Source: Hymenopus coronatus
Lineage: Eukaryota; Arthropoda; Insecta; Mantodea; Hymenopodidae
Length of the DNA stretch: 64,000 nucleotides
Assembly (NCBI GenBank): GCA_030762935.1
Contig: CM060900.1
Location: forward strand, 289,486,784 to 289,550,783
Direction: 5' to 3'
A model generated the notes under the pieces. It was not told the origin of the DNA, did not search any database, and worked only from the letters and a program-made list of their open reading frames with translations. Shown here piece after piece: positions 24,486 through 36,070 of this stretch (its first letter is position 1; each line of letters opens with the position of its first letter). A program made the translations under genes and the position numbers.

Positions 24486-25928
24486 ATGGAAAAACCTAAC
24501 TCGAAGTCAAATATGCGTGGAAAAGAAGTAGACGAGCCTCAAGGTCCTCGCTACTTAGTTATATCTAGGACAGGGGAAGGAAAAAAGTTTTCATCTGTGA
24601 GCCCTTTCGCTATCCAAAGGGGATAAGACCACATCGCAGGCCCGGTTAATTCTTGTGTTAGAGCTCGAAATGGTACCCTTCTGGTTGAGGCAATTTCAGC
24701 CTCCCAGGCAGCAAAAATTCTTCGAGCTAAAATGTTAGGCAGCTACCCAGTAAAGGTGCAAAAGCACAAGACTTTGAACTCCTCGCGTGGCGTTATCACC
24801 ACCCGCGCATTGGACGGTATATCCAATGAGGAGCTTCAGAAAGATCTGGCAGACCAAGGTGTATCATCCGTTTATAGGGTTCAACGGTGAGTAAATGGTG
24901 AATTCGTGCCTACCCGTACCCTGTTCCTTACCTTTGACCAGGTAGATCTCCCTCAAAGCATTAAGGCCGCTTACGAAGGTCTCAAGGTTAAGCCCTATAT
25001 TCCGAACCCCTTGCGCTGTTACAATTGCCAGCGATTTGGTCATACGAGCGAATTTTGTACTGGTCAGTCCACCTGTGCTACCTGTGGTGATGCTTCGCAC
25101 GATGGGGATTGCGGCACCCCTCCAACTTGTGTGAACTGCAGCGGGGAACACCCATCTAGTTCCCGAGATTGCCCCCGTTTTGCTGAGGAGAGAGCGATCC
25201 AGGAGATACGGGTGAAGGAGGTGTCCTTCTCCGAAGCCCGTAAGCTCCTGCGTATCCGACAACCCTCTGTCCCGCGTTCCGGTTTTTATAGCTCTGTTGC
25301 AGCTAAACCGGTGCCGAGGCGAGAGATCGCAACACAGACCTGCGATATCACCGGGGCCACTATTGCCGCAAGCATTATCGTTGCCAGGACTAGTACGAAG
25401 ACCTCTTCAGGTGCGTCAGTGTCGGCATCACTATCTGCCAAATCCGCTAACGTAAAGCATACTCCAGGAAAATTGTCCGCCCAACCATCCACATCAGGCA
25501 AAAATACCGGTAAAAGCGTAGGGTATTCTGCACCACAGAAAACTTTCAAGACCAGCAATGTTAGGACTGATTTCCTTAAAGAGCGTGTTTCGCCTGCACC
25601 CAAAACATCCAAGGGTGGTAAACCTCCACATCACTCTACTCGTGGATGCTCCTCGGAGGAATCTTCTGGGAGGAGCTCCGATCGGCGACGTCCATCTTCG
25701 CCGATCAGTACCTCAAATAGGTTCGAGATGCTCGAACCGAGGTTCTCTATTGGCAAGGGCTCCTCTCCTGTGGAGGAAATGGAACAGGACGATCCTGCCT
25801 CGGCTGCCAAACGGACAGTCCCTAAGCGGCAGGATCGTGATCCTGAAAAAAGTGTTAGTCCGACGGCTAAAGAGAATAAACTAAACCGACCAGCACCGCC
25901 CAGTATGCAAAAACGTCTATCTATTTAG
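24486..25928 (+). pseudogene. ORF1 (Gag-like), two point stops, copy 6
   Basis: The ATG at 24486 gives MEKPNSKSNMRGKEVDEPQG and a Gag-like core with VSPFAIQRG and GSYPVKVQKHKTLNSSRGVI. TAA replaces Leu after AIQRG (24625-24627), and TGA replaces Arg or Lys after VQR (24891-24893). Three zinc knuckles follow: CYNCQRFGHTSEFC, CATCGDASHDGDC and CVNCSGEHPSSSRDC. After these come the conserved RFAEERAIQEIRVKE helix and a long Ser/Thr/Lys-rich tail ending KRLSI, TAG at 25926-25928. From about 24906 the frame is open for 340 codons. It is an RNA-binding protein of the RNP by family; as it stands it is a pseudogene by two substitutions. Confidence 0.92.
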
Positions 25929-25950
25929 AGCTTATCCCATATTATAGACT

Positions 25951-28900
25951 ATGGCTATCCTACAGTGGAGCATACGAGGCATTCGACCACATCGAGCAGA
26001 GCTTGAACTGTTACTCCACGCGTATCAACCTCTAGTCGTCTGCCTACAAGAGACAAAGCTCCGTCCACAAGACAATGTTACCTTCAGGCACTATTCTTCT
26101 GTTCGGTTTGATTTCAATCAGACAGAAGGTTTTCCCGCACACGGGGGCACTATGATGCTCATCAGGAATGATATTTATGCTTATTCTGTCTCCTTACAGT
26201 CTGACCTCCAGTCAGTTGCTGTAAAGGTCACACTGTCATCTGCCAGATTTACTATTTGAAGTATCTACTAGCCTCCCTCTAAAGACCTCTCGCGCACCCA
26301 GTTGGAAGACCTCGTTTCCCAGCTACCAACGCCATTTGTGTTGGTGGGGGACGTGAATGCCCACCATCCACTGTGGGGCTCTCCTCGGGTTTGTGCGAGA
26401 GGTCAGCTGATTGCCGACTTCTTGGACACTAAGAATCTTGTTCTCCTGAACACCGGAGAGCCAACCTTTCTTTCTGATGCCTTTCACAGTTTTTCACACC
26501 TTGACATAGTGATTTGTTCACCACAGTTAGCGGTCTCATTATCCTGGCATATGATCTCTGATTTGCACTCTTGTGACCACTTTCCCTGTCTTATTAGTCT
26601 CTTGACACACGCTGCCAGTTCCACTCGCTTACCTAGATTTCGCTTAGATCACGCCAACTGGGACCTATATTCCCGCTGGGCTAACTTCAACAACGATGAG
26701 CACGACTCCGTGAAATATTTAGCCGACCATCTCACCGAGACAATTCTGTCCGCTGCTGAGCAATCCATTCCGCGTTCGCCTGGCAAAACTCGTCGCTTTC
26801 CAGTACCCTGGTGGACTGATGACTGTCGGAATGCAATTCGTGCTCGCAGTCGAGCTCTCAGGTTGTTCCAACGTTGCCCTACACTAGATAATCTAATACA
26901 ATATAAAAAGCTGCGTGCGAAATCTAGACACATAATTAGGGATAGCAAGAAGACATCCTGGAGTAATTCTGTAGCACCTTTTAAACGACATACACCTTCC
27001 TCTGTCGTATGGGATAGGTGACGGCGGAAAATCGACTCAAATGCCTATCGCCGGTCTCAAAACACCTGCCGGTGAAGTTGTTGAAACGTTTGAAGTGGCG
27101 AACACCTTAGGCAGAGCATTCGCTCAAGTGGCTAGCTCAGACAATTATTCCCCTGACTTTCTTACAGTTAAGACTCAGGTGGAATCTCAAGGACTCTCCT
27201 TTCGTTCTGGGAACCTTGAAGCCTATAACCGTCTTTTCACCATGGTAGAGCTAGACAATGCACTTTCGTCTTCGCGACACTCTGCTCCAGGACCAGATGG
27301 TATCCACGTTTAAATGCGTCAACATCTCTCTCCTGTCGGTAAGGTTTTCCTACTCGAGGTCTATAACCGTGTCTGGGTTGAAGCCACTTTTCCAGACAAA
27401 TGGCTGGAGGCCACCATCATACCCATTCTTAAACCTGGAAAGGACCGCCGTCTTCCTACCAGTTACCGTCCAATTTCCCTCACCAGTTGCGTATGCAAGG
27501 TGATGGAACGCATGCTCAACGGAGGGTTGGTGTGGTGATTGGAATCCCACAACCTTCTGACCAATATCCAGTGTGGCTTTCGACGTCGTCGCTCGGCAAC
27601 TGACCACCTTGTTTCGCTGTCAACTCAGATCGTGGACGGGTTTCTGAAGAACAGCCCAACAGTTGGGATATTTTTTGACCTCGAGAAGGCTTATGTTACG
27701 TGCTGGCGGGCAGGGATTTTGCGCTCCCTCCACAGCTGGAATATACGTGGACGTCTACCGTTATTCATTCAGGAGTTTATGTGGGACCGGACTTTCCGAG
27801 TAAGGGTCGGCTCGGTTTTTTCTAATTATTTTATTCAAGAGAACGGAGTGCCTCAGGGCTCGGTACTCAGCGCGACGCTGTTTGCGATAGCGATTAATTC
27901 CATCTGGCTCTGTGTTCCCCCAGGTGTCTCTTCTTGTTTATTTGTTGACGACTTTGCCATTTTCTGGACTTCTCAGCGCACGCCGTTTTTGGAACGCCGT
28001 CTCAAGCGGTGTTTGGACAATCTTTATGATTGGAGCTCCAGAAACGGCTTTCGTTTCTCACCTGAGAAGTAAGTCTGCGTTAATTTCTGGCGCCGAAGGT
28101 GGCGAATGTCACCTTCTCTTCATCTCGGGCCAGATATACTTCCCTTCGCAGATGAGGTGAGATTCCTGGGATTGATATTCGATCGCAAACTATGCTGGTC
28201 TCCTGATGTAGCACAGCTTAAAGCGCGGTGTGAGCGTTCCCTGAATATTTTACGAATACTAAGTGGCAAATTTTGGTGAGCAGATCGGACAGTACTGCTG
28301 CGTCTTTATCGTGCACTGATCCGATCAAAGTTAGACTATGGATGTATTGTTTATGCCTCAGCACGCTCATCTGTGCTGAGAAAGTTGGATGTTGTCCACA
28401 ATAGGGGAATTAGGGTGGCTGTTGGAGCGTTTCAAACTAGCCAAGTTGTGAGCCTCTTTGCTGAATCTGCCGAGCCCCCTTGTGTTGCCGGCGGGATTTT
28501 CTCTCTAACTATGGCTGTAACTTGAAGTGCATACCTGCGAATCCATCGTTTACTCCCTTTTTTAATTCTGGTTTGGACGATCGTTATAGAAACCTCTTAC
28601 GTAGTCCAACGCCTGCAGGATTTCGCTTCCGAGAGCTGCTTCGAACGCACTGTCTTGAAATGCCTGACATTTTTCCCGAGGGGGGAGGGTGCATCCACCT
28701 TGGCTACGTGCTTCCTCCCACGTAGAGCTCGGGATGACAGCTTACGCGAAGTCTGCTACGCCTGTGTCTAGTATCCGTTCTTATTTTTTAGAATTTTTAT
28801 CAAAATACTGTGGCCATATTCGTCTATACACCGATGGTAGTAAGTGCACCGAAGGCGTTGGATGTGCGTTTGTATCTGGGTCAGAAACCTCTACTTTCGG

Positions 28901-29625
28901 TTTACCTAGCAGCACATCTATTTACTCTGCAGAGCTGTATGCCATATATGCGCCCTGCTCTATATTCGCTGTCGAAATTGGAGTCATTGCCTTGTATTAA
29001 GCGATTCCCTTAGTGCCCTTCAGAGCATCTGTGTGTTGTACACCTACCATCCTCTCGTGCACTGCATCCAGCATACCCTCCACATTTTATCCGCTTCTGG
29101 CGTTAATGTGGAGTGTGCATGGGTTCCTGGACACAGTGGCTTACTGGGAAATGAACGTGCGGATTTGGCAGCGAAGAGCGCGGTCAGTCAACCCAGTGTA
29201 GCAGTTACTTGCGTATCATCCGACGATTTGAAGCTTGTTGTCCGGAGAGCGATGTTTTCGTCCTGGCATGCCGAGGGGTCAGCTCTCCGTTGGAGAACAA
29301 GCTTAGGGAGGTTAAGTAACTCTCCGTACACTGGGCAACCTCCTCACAAAAATCTCGACGTGAAGAGGTAATGGCTCGATTGGGAATTGGTCACTGTTAT
29401 TTTACACATAGATATCTGTTTGTGAAGGAGCCTCCGCCTGTCTGTGCACTCTGTGGAAAGCCGTTGACCGTCCGTCACGTGTTGCTAGAGTGTGTACCTC
29501 TAGCACACATTCGCACATACCTGCAACTGCAGGCAAGGCTTGAGGAGGTTTTGGCAGACGATGACAGATGCGTAGATAGGGTTTTTAATCTCTTAGCAAA
29601 TGTACCTTTCGCACTGCGCGTGTAG
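25951..29625 (+). pseudogene. ORF2 (EN-RT-RNase H), several stops, copy 6
   Basis: It begins MAILQWSIRGIRPHRAELEL at 25951, 22 nt after the ORF1 stop. The endonuclease is well kept (CLQETKLRPQ, LVGDVNAHHPLWGS, FSHLDIVICSPQ, SCDHFPC), apart from a stop at 26257-26259. RT has PGPDGIHV with a stop directly after it (27313), a stop in WWLESH (27536), FDLEKAYVT (the second Asp changed to Val), GVPQGSVLSATLFAIAINSI and an intact LFVDDFAIF. RNase H has LYTDGSKCTEGVGCAFV, SAELYAIY, WVPGHSGLLGNERADLAAKS and C-terminal CALCGKPLTVRHVLLEC. Frameshifts near 27018, 28470 and 28985 add to the damage. The terminus is at 29625. Confidence 0.92.
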
Positions 29626-29857
29626 TTGTTTTACATTTTGGAGGCCACTTGACTTTTTATGTGTCGCTTTTATGTTTTTCATTAAATTCTTCGTTTAAGC
29701 AGTCCTTTATGTCTACTTTAGACACATTTGGTGTTATTACTCATCTTAAATGTTATTTTTAACACTCACTTTTCTGCATCGTTTTAGCTATTGGTTTACT
29801 CCTAGTGGTTTTGGCTGCTTTTTAACTCTTGGTTTTTGTTTGCAACATATTTTAGAA

Positions 29858-29908
29858 GGGCGCTAATGATCTTGCAGTTGGGCGCCCCCCTCCAATAATA
29901 ATAATAAT
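29858..29908 (+). other. 3' hairpin and AAT tail of copy 6
   Basis: GGGCGC (29858-29863) pairs with GCGCCC (29882-29887). The loop keeps TAATGATCTTGCAGTTG. The tail is AAT repeats rather than ATC, so tail sequence varies while the hairpin is kept. Confidence 0.8.
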
Positions 29909-30457
29909 ACACCACTTGGGTTTCTGATTCACCTAAATGGCAGGCTAGGGAGTAACCGCTCCGTGGTCAATCGGCGCGGACTAGGTACTACACCGAAATC
30001 ACGTGTGAGTGGGACGGCGAGCCTGCTGTATGCCCTCGTTGGGCTCCGTGGTAGGTGAGGAGCACTCTGAGTTGAAATAAAACCTTTTCTGTGGGTACCA
30101 AAACTCTCTAAAACCTAGTAAAATGAGCGTGAAAGAAGTAATCGGGGCTTCAGGTCCTCGCTACTTTTCAAACATCGGTGAGTCCCTTTGATATCTAGAA
30201 GGGTCTTGATAAACTTGCTGGTATTGGAACCTGATCCCCGTTCCAGGCAGGCAAGCTACTTAACGCCCATATGTTAGACAGCTACCCACTGAAAGTTGAC
30301 GTTCAACACCTCACTCGGTGTGGTGACCACCCGTGCACTGGATGATTTGAGTACCGAAGAAATTCCTGAAAATCCGCAGATCAAGGCGTCACATCTGTTT
30401 ACTGGGTGCGGCGGAAAGTGAGTGGAGATTTTGTACCAACCCTACGCTGTTGCTTTC
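29903..30457 (+). mobile_element. Copy 7: family A fragment (late 5' UTR and early ORF1)
   Basis: The text starts at TAATACACCACTTGGGTTTC, which corresponds to the middle of the family A 5' UTR, directly at the AAT tail of copy 6. It continues into a decayed ORF1 start (MSVKEVIGASGPRYF near 30123) and ends in the GEFVPTLRC region, where family B copy 8 begins at about 30458. Several deletions are present (for instance after 30175 and near 30235). Confidence 0.75.
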
Positions 30458-31250
30458 CCCCAGGGGCCTATTACGGTTTGGCGCACCCGGGGGTTCCCGA
30501 GCCGCTCGCCACCATATCATCCCCATCACCATCCACAGGGCCACGTTTTGTGTTTCTGTCTGCGCATTTGTTTGTGTATGTTCTTCTGGGTGCGAGTTTA
30601 TACACGTCATCTTCTTCCTCTTCTAGGCTGATTCCCTATATACTTAGTTTTAAGGCTTTAGGTTTGATAACTCCTGCCTCACCAACAGGGATCTTTCTCC
30701 AATCTTCGTGGTTCCTCTCCCACGGTTCGAGTGCGGCTTCCAACTTGTGTGCTCTTCGGAGGTCTCAGGCGTGACGGTTGAGTGGACCCTTCACACTGCC
30801 CTTATGTGAAATCCTTAGGTGCGTAGCTCGTACAAACTATATGTACACCCACGCAGCTTTTCTGGGAGTCCGATGCGTGCTAATCTCCCGACGAACGCAG
30901 GTCGTCGGGTTAGAATCACAGGCCGGGCGTATTACCGCTATTGGAAACACGGTGTAATCAACCACAAGTCCCCTGAAGTCATGGATGTGTCATTACACAC
31001 CATGGCCTAAAGTGGGGGGCCACAGGTACCTGTGGTAGGAGCATAAAGCCAGGTTGTGCATGGTGGCGGGATTTTCCGTATGGACCAGCAGTGGAGGCTG
31101 GAGGGTAACTCCTCCTAAGTAATGCGTGAGATCGGTCTGGGATGGGTGTCCCAGGCGGCACAGACCGGAAAGTATTTTTAAGGTGTCTTTTTTCTCTTTC
31201 CGCCGGATGGCAGGCTGACGCCAACAGTACCGGAAGGGGGCTGTTTCATC

Positions 31251-32175
31251 AAGATCCCTCCGCGCAAAACTTTTCCATTTGACTGCTTTTTGGAATTGAC
31301 TTTGGCATGCGAATCTAAAAGTATGCGATATATTTTATATTCAGCGGGAAATGGACAGGATCTGTAGTAAAGTAAGCAACGCAACCAGGACTAGAGACGG
31401 TACGGTGTTAGTGGAAACCAAGACCGAAAACCAGTCTAAGAAGCTTCTGAAAGCCGGCTTGGTGGGTTCCTATCCAATAACGGTAGCCCCACATAAATCT
31501 CTGAATACTTGTGGAGGCGTAGTGACCACCAACTGCTTAGACGGTCTTTCAGATGCAGACATTGTTTCCCATTTCTCCGACCAGGATGTATGTCAGGCGT
31601 ACCGTCTTCTAGGTAAACGTGATGGTCAGTTGGTTGCGTTGGGAACGGAATTCCTAACGTTCAAGGCGCCAGCCTACCTGAGGCACTCTACTGTGGTTAC
31701 GAACGCGCTTGAATGAGACTGTATATACCGGATCCCATGCGTTGTTTGCAGTGTCAGAAATTTGGTCATACCCAAAGTCACCTTCGACGCTAAATGTGAA
31801 CGTTGTGGCCAATCTGCTAATGGTGAATCTGCTTGTGCTATGGACCCTAGCTACGTCCACTGTAAAGGGAACCATTCATCCAGCTCGCGGCAATGTCGGC
31901 GTTTTCTCGAGGAAAAAGCCAACCAGGAGTTACGGGCTAAGGAACGCCTTAGTTTTCCTGAAGCCCGGCGTCGCTTCCAACAAATGTAGCCTACGACCAT
32001 CTCAGGCTACGCATCTGCGCTCCGCCGCACTCCTGTTTCCTCAGTGGCTCTACAAACCTTTCCCGTAGCCGACGCGTGTACGCAAACAGAGCAGGCGCCG
32101 AGTATAACAATCTTGTCTTCAACATCTACAGCACCCACTGCCTCAAGTTCTATTTCTCTAGATCCTGCTCGTTAG
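31251..32175 (+). pseudogene. Family B ORF1 (Gag-like), start lost and frameshifted, copy 8
   Basis: The start codon is AAG (31251) where copy 3 has ATG. The core MDRICSKVSNATRTRDGTVL, SKKLLKAGLVGSYPITVAPH, GGVVTTNCLDGLSDADIVS and QDVCQAYRLLGKRDGQ is readable. The zinc-knuckle region follows in other frames (CERCGQSANGESAC and VHCKGNHSSSSRQC near 31797-31890), then FLEEKANQELRAKERLSFPE. Frame changes near 31670 and stops near 31988 and 32175 disrupt it. The expected role was RNA binding in the element RNP. Confidence 0.82.
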
Positions 32176-32244
32176 ACCGACACCATCTGTCGCTGCTCCT
32201 CATTAGTAAATTAGTAAAAACTCAATGCCTCTGATAAACCTTCA

Positions 32245-34979
32245 ATGATAATTTTTAAACAAACTTGCGCCCAGGCACGGCGCATTATTCAAGATAGCTA
32301 CCTGGCTTCCTGGGCTTCGTTTGTTGAAACATTCAGTCGCACAACACCTTCATCTGTTGTGTGGGAGAAGCTCCGGCGTGTTGCCAATAGGCAGTCTGGT
32401 ACTTCCATACCGGGGCTTCTGGTGGGACTCACACCATAGTTCACCCGGTTGCTATTGCAGATGCCCTTGGTAGCACGTTTCCAACTGCGTCTAGCTCTGC
32501 CATTCATCACCCAGCGTTTCGTGCCATCAATGCGGACGTGGAGTCTCAGAGACTCTCTTTCTGGTCCTTGGATTCCGAGTGCTATAACTCGGATTTTAGT
32601 ATGTGGGAGCTGGATGCCTGTTTAGCATCCTCTCGACACTCCGCTCCAGGACCCGATGGTATCCATATCGCCATGCTACAGAACCTCTCTTCTGAGAGTA
32701 AGCAATATCTCCTGAACCTGAACAACCTCGTTTGGCGCGAGAGTGTGTTTCCTACAGCTTGGCGAGAATCCACCGTTGTTCCCATCTTAAAACCGGGGAA
32801 GGACCGTAGTCTTCCTCCTAGTTACTGTCCTATCTCCCTCACCAGTACTGTTTGTAAGGTGATGGAACGCATGATCAATGGACGGTTACGATGGTGGCTT
32901 GAAACTGAAAAACTTCTGTGCAACATACAGTGCGGCTTTCGCCGATACCGCTCCACGACTGACCACTTTGTCTCCCTCTCGACTCACATCCTGAACGGTT
33001 TTCTTCGGAAGTGTCAAACTGTAGCCGTATTTCTCGATCTGGAGAAAGCTTATGACACTTGCTGGTGTGCTGGTTTACTTCGTACCTTGCATAGTTGGGG
33101 CTGCCGTGGCCGCCTTCCAGTGCTCCTTTGTGAGTTCATGAACAACTGGGTATTTCGTGTATGTGTGGGCTCCGTTTTCTCTCGTGTTTTTAGTCAGGGG
33201 AGCGGAGTGCCTCAAGGGTCGGTACTCAGCGTCACTCTCTTCGCTGTTGCCATCAATCCCATTGTCGAATATGTTCCTGCTGGTAAATCCTCCACCTTAT
33301 TTATGGACGATTTTGCAATTTATTGCAGTTCTCGGCGCACGTGCCTTTTGGAGCGTCACCTACAGGCAAGTATTGACCGACTACATACTTGGAGTGTCAC
33401 AAATGGCTTCCGTTTTTCTTCCGAGAAGACAGTTTATGTCAACTGCTGGCGTCGGAAACCATACGAACCGCCTACTCTACTTCTTGGGGCCGAACCGCTG
33501 CCCTTCGCCGAAACTGTAAATTCGCTTGGATTGATGTTCGACAGGAAGCTTAGCTGGTCGTGTCATGTCTCTTCTCTGAAGGCTAAATGTGATCGTGCCC
33601 TTAATATTTTACGTGTTTTATGTGGCACATCCTGGGTGCGTCCTATTACAGCTTTACAGTTCGCTTGTTCGGTCTAAACTGGATTACGGTTGCATTGTAT
33701 ACTCTTCAGCTTGTCCTTCGATTTTACGATGCTTAAACCCAGTCCACCATCGTGGGATTCGTCTGGCGCTGGGTGCATTTCCAACTAGACCAGTTATTAG
33801 TTTGTCTGTGGAGGCTGCTGAACCTCCGCTGTCTCATAGGCGTGCTCTACTTCTTTGCAGCTATGCTATCTGCCTGTTTTCCTTGCCAGATCACCCGTCT
33901 TTCAAGTTATTCTTTGACGAGTCTCTTGACCGTCAATATACAGTCAGCGCGGTTGCCTTGCTTCCCGCAGGAGTTCGTTTTCGCTTGCTTCTTCGGCCCT
34001 TGGATGTTCGCCTACCGCATGTGTTTCCACTGGGGGAATGTTCCTTCCCCTCTTGGTTACGTTGCGACACCCAGTTCCACTTTGGTTTGGCATCCATGCT
34101 GAAAGCAACGACTCCACCTTCAGTCTTCCGCTCCGCATTTTTAGAGCTGGAGGCCAGGTTTCCCAACCATTGTTTTATTTATACGGATGGTTCTCAGCAA
34201 GACCGTGGTGTGGGATGCGCTTTCGGTTTTAATTCGCGGAGTAATATATGTCATCTTTTGGGGCAATGTTCGATTTTTACCGTGGAACTTTTTAGTATCT
34301 TTCAGGCTCTTCTTTTAATCCGGGGAGAGGATTTAAAACAGTTTGTTATTTGTAGCGATTCCCTCAGTGCACTTCAGGACCTGTGTGAGCTGTATCCAAG
34401 CCATCCGTTGATACAGCGTATACAGGATCGCCTATATTGGCTCGCTGACGCGAGCGTCAGCGTGTCGTTTAATTTGCTTCGGGGTAACGTAGGTGTGAGC
34501 GGAAACAAACAAGCGGATACAGCTGCTAAGTCTGCAGTTTTATTGCCTAATGTTTGAACACCACCGTTCCTCCAGGTGATATTCGTGTTCACCTGCGCCG
34601 GGCGATTCTTTCGCGCTGGTTCGCGGAATGGTCCGGGGTGCGTGACAACAAACTGAGGGCGGTCAATTCCCTTTCTGTCCACTGGCCTACTTCCTCGCTT
34701 GCATGTCGCCGCGATGAGGTGGATTTAGCGCGACTGCGTATCGGGCATTGCCGTTTTAGCCACCAGCATTTTTTACGTGAGGAACCCGCACCTCAATGTG
34801 TTTCGTGTAACGAGCCATTGACGGTGCGTCATATTTTATTGGAGTGCCAGCTTTATACTGTTCTACGTGCATCTCTGTGTCTTCCTACTGCCATCCCCAG
34901 CCTTTTGGGCAACAACCCTGTATATTGTGACGGAATTTTTAATTTTCTCCGCCGCTGCGGGATGTACAGTAGCGTATAA
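32245..34979 (+). pseudogene. Family B ORF2 without endonuclease: RT and RNase H remain, copy 8
   Basis: The remaining part starts at FKQTCAQARRIIQDS, which follows the endonuclease in intact elements, so roughly 900 bases of EN are missing. RT is open for 379 codons (32538-33677): SSRHSAPGPDGIHIAMLQNL, FLDLEKAYDTCWCAG, GVPQGSVLSVTLFAVAINPI and active site LFMDDFAIYC (Met where others have Val). After a frame change at about 33640 come RNase H FIYTDGSQQDRGVGCAFGF (about 34170), ICSDSLSALQDL, a damaged GNVGVSGNKQADTAAKS, a stop at 34555-34557 and the C-terminal CVSCNEPLTVRHILLEC. It ends at 34979. RT residues look complete, but the gene is not intact. Confidence 0.9.
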
Positions 34980-35141
34980 TTTTATATCTGGGTTTTAGTT
35001 TTTATTGACTTATGTTTTTAGGGTCTCGTTTTCAGTCTGGCTATGGTAGCCTTTTTATGCTTTCCCTGGTTTTAAGCCTTCGGTGGTACTCCTGTTTTAG
35101 TGGTTTTATGCCTTTTAACTTTTAGCTCTTTTAATTACCCT

Positions 35142-35174
35142 AGGGCGCTAATAACCTATGTAGTTGTGCACCCT
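35142..35174 (+). other. 3' hairpin of copy 8 (family B)
   Basis: AGGGCGCT at 35142-35149 and TGCACCCT at 35167-35174 form the same terminal stem-loop as in family A, with one mismatch and a similar loop (AATAACCTATGTAGTTG). This is the only intact B 3' end in the window. Confidence 0.8.
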
Positions 35175-35183
35175 AAAGCCATA

Positions 35184-36070
<887 letters not shown>

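Larger units (their letters stand above)
23803..29910 (+). mobile_element. Copy 6: family A retrotransposon, full length but mutated
   Basis: It has a duplicated 5' end, full 5' UTR, ORF1, 22-nt spacer, ORF2, 3' UTR, terminal hairpin (29858-29887) and an AAT tail (29894-29908). The coding damage is mostly point stops, so it was once a complete element. It is the first large insertion in the GDAP2 intron, in sense orientation to the gene. Confidence 0.9.
30458..35183 (+). mobile_element. Copy 8: family B retrotransposon, endonuclease deleted
   Basis: The 5' terminus CCCCCAGGGGCCTATTACGG is present, followed by the B 5' UTR, a decayed ORF1, an ORF2 lacking its endonuclease part, a 3' UTR, the terminal hairpin (35142-35174) and a TAC tail that merges into the large trinucleotide array. 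The 5' and 3' ends are both preserved, so this is an internally deleted full-span copy. Confidence 0.87.
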
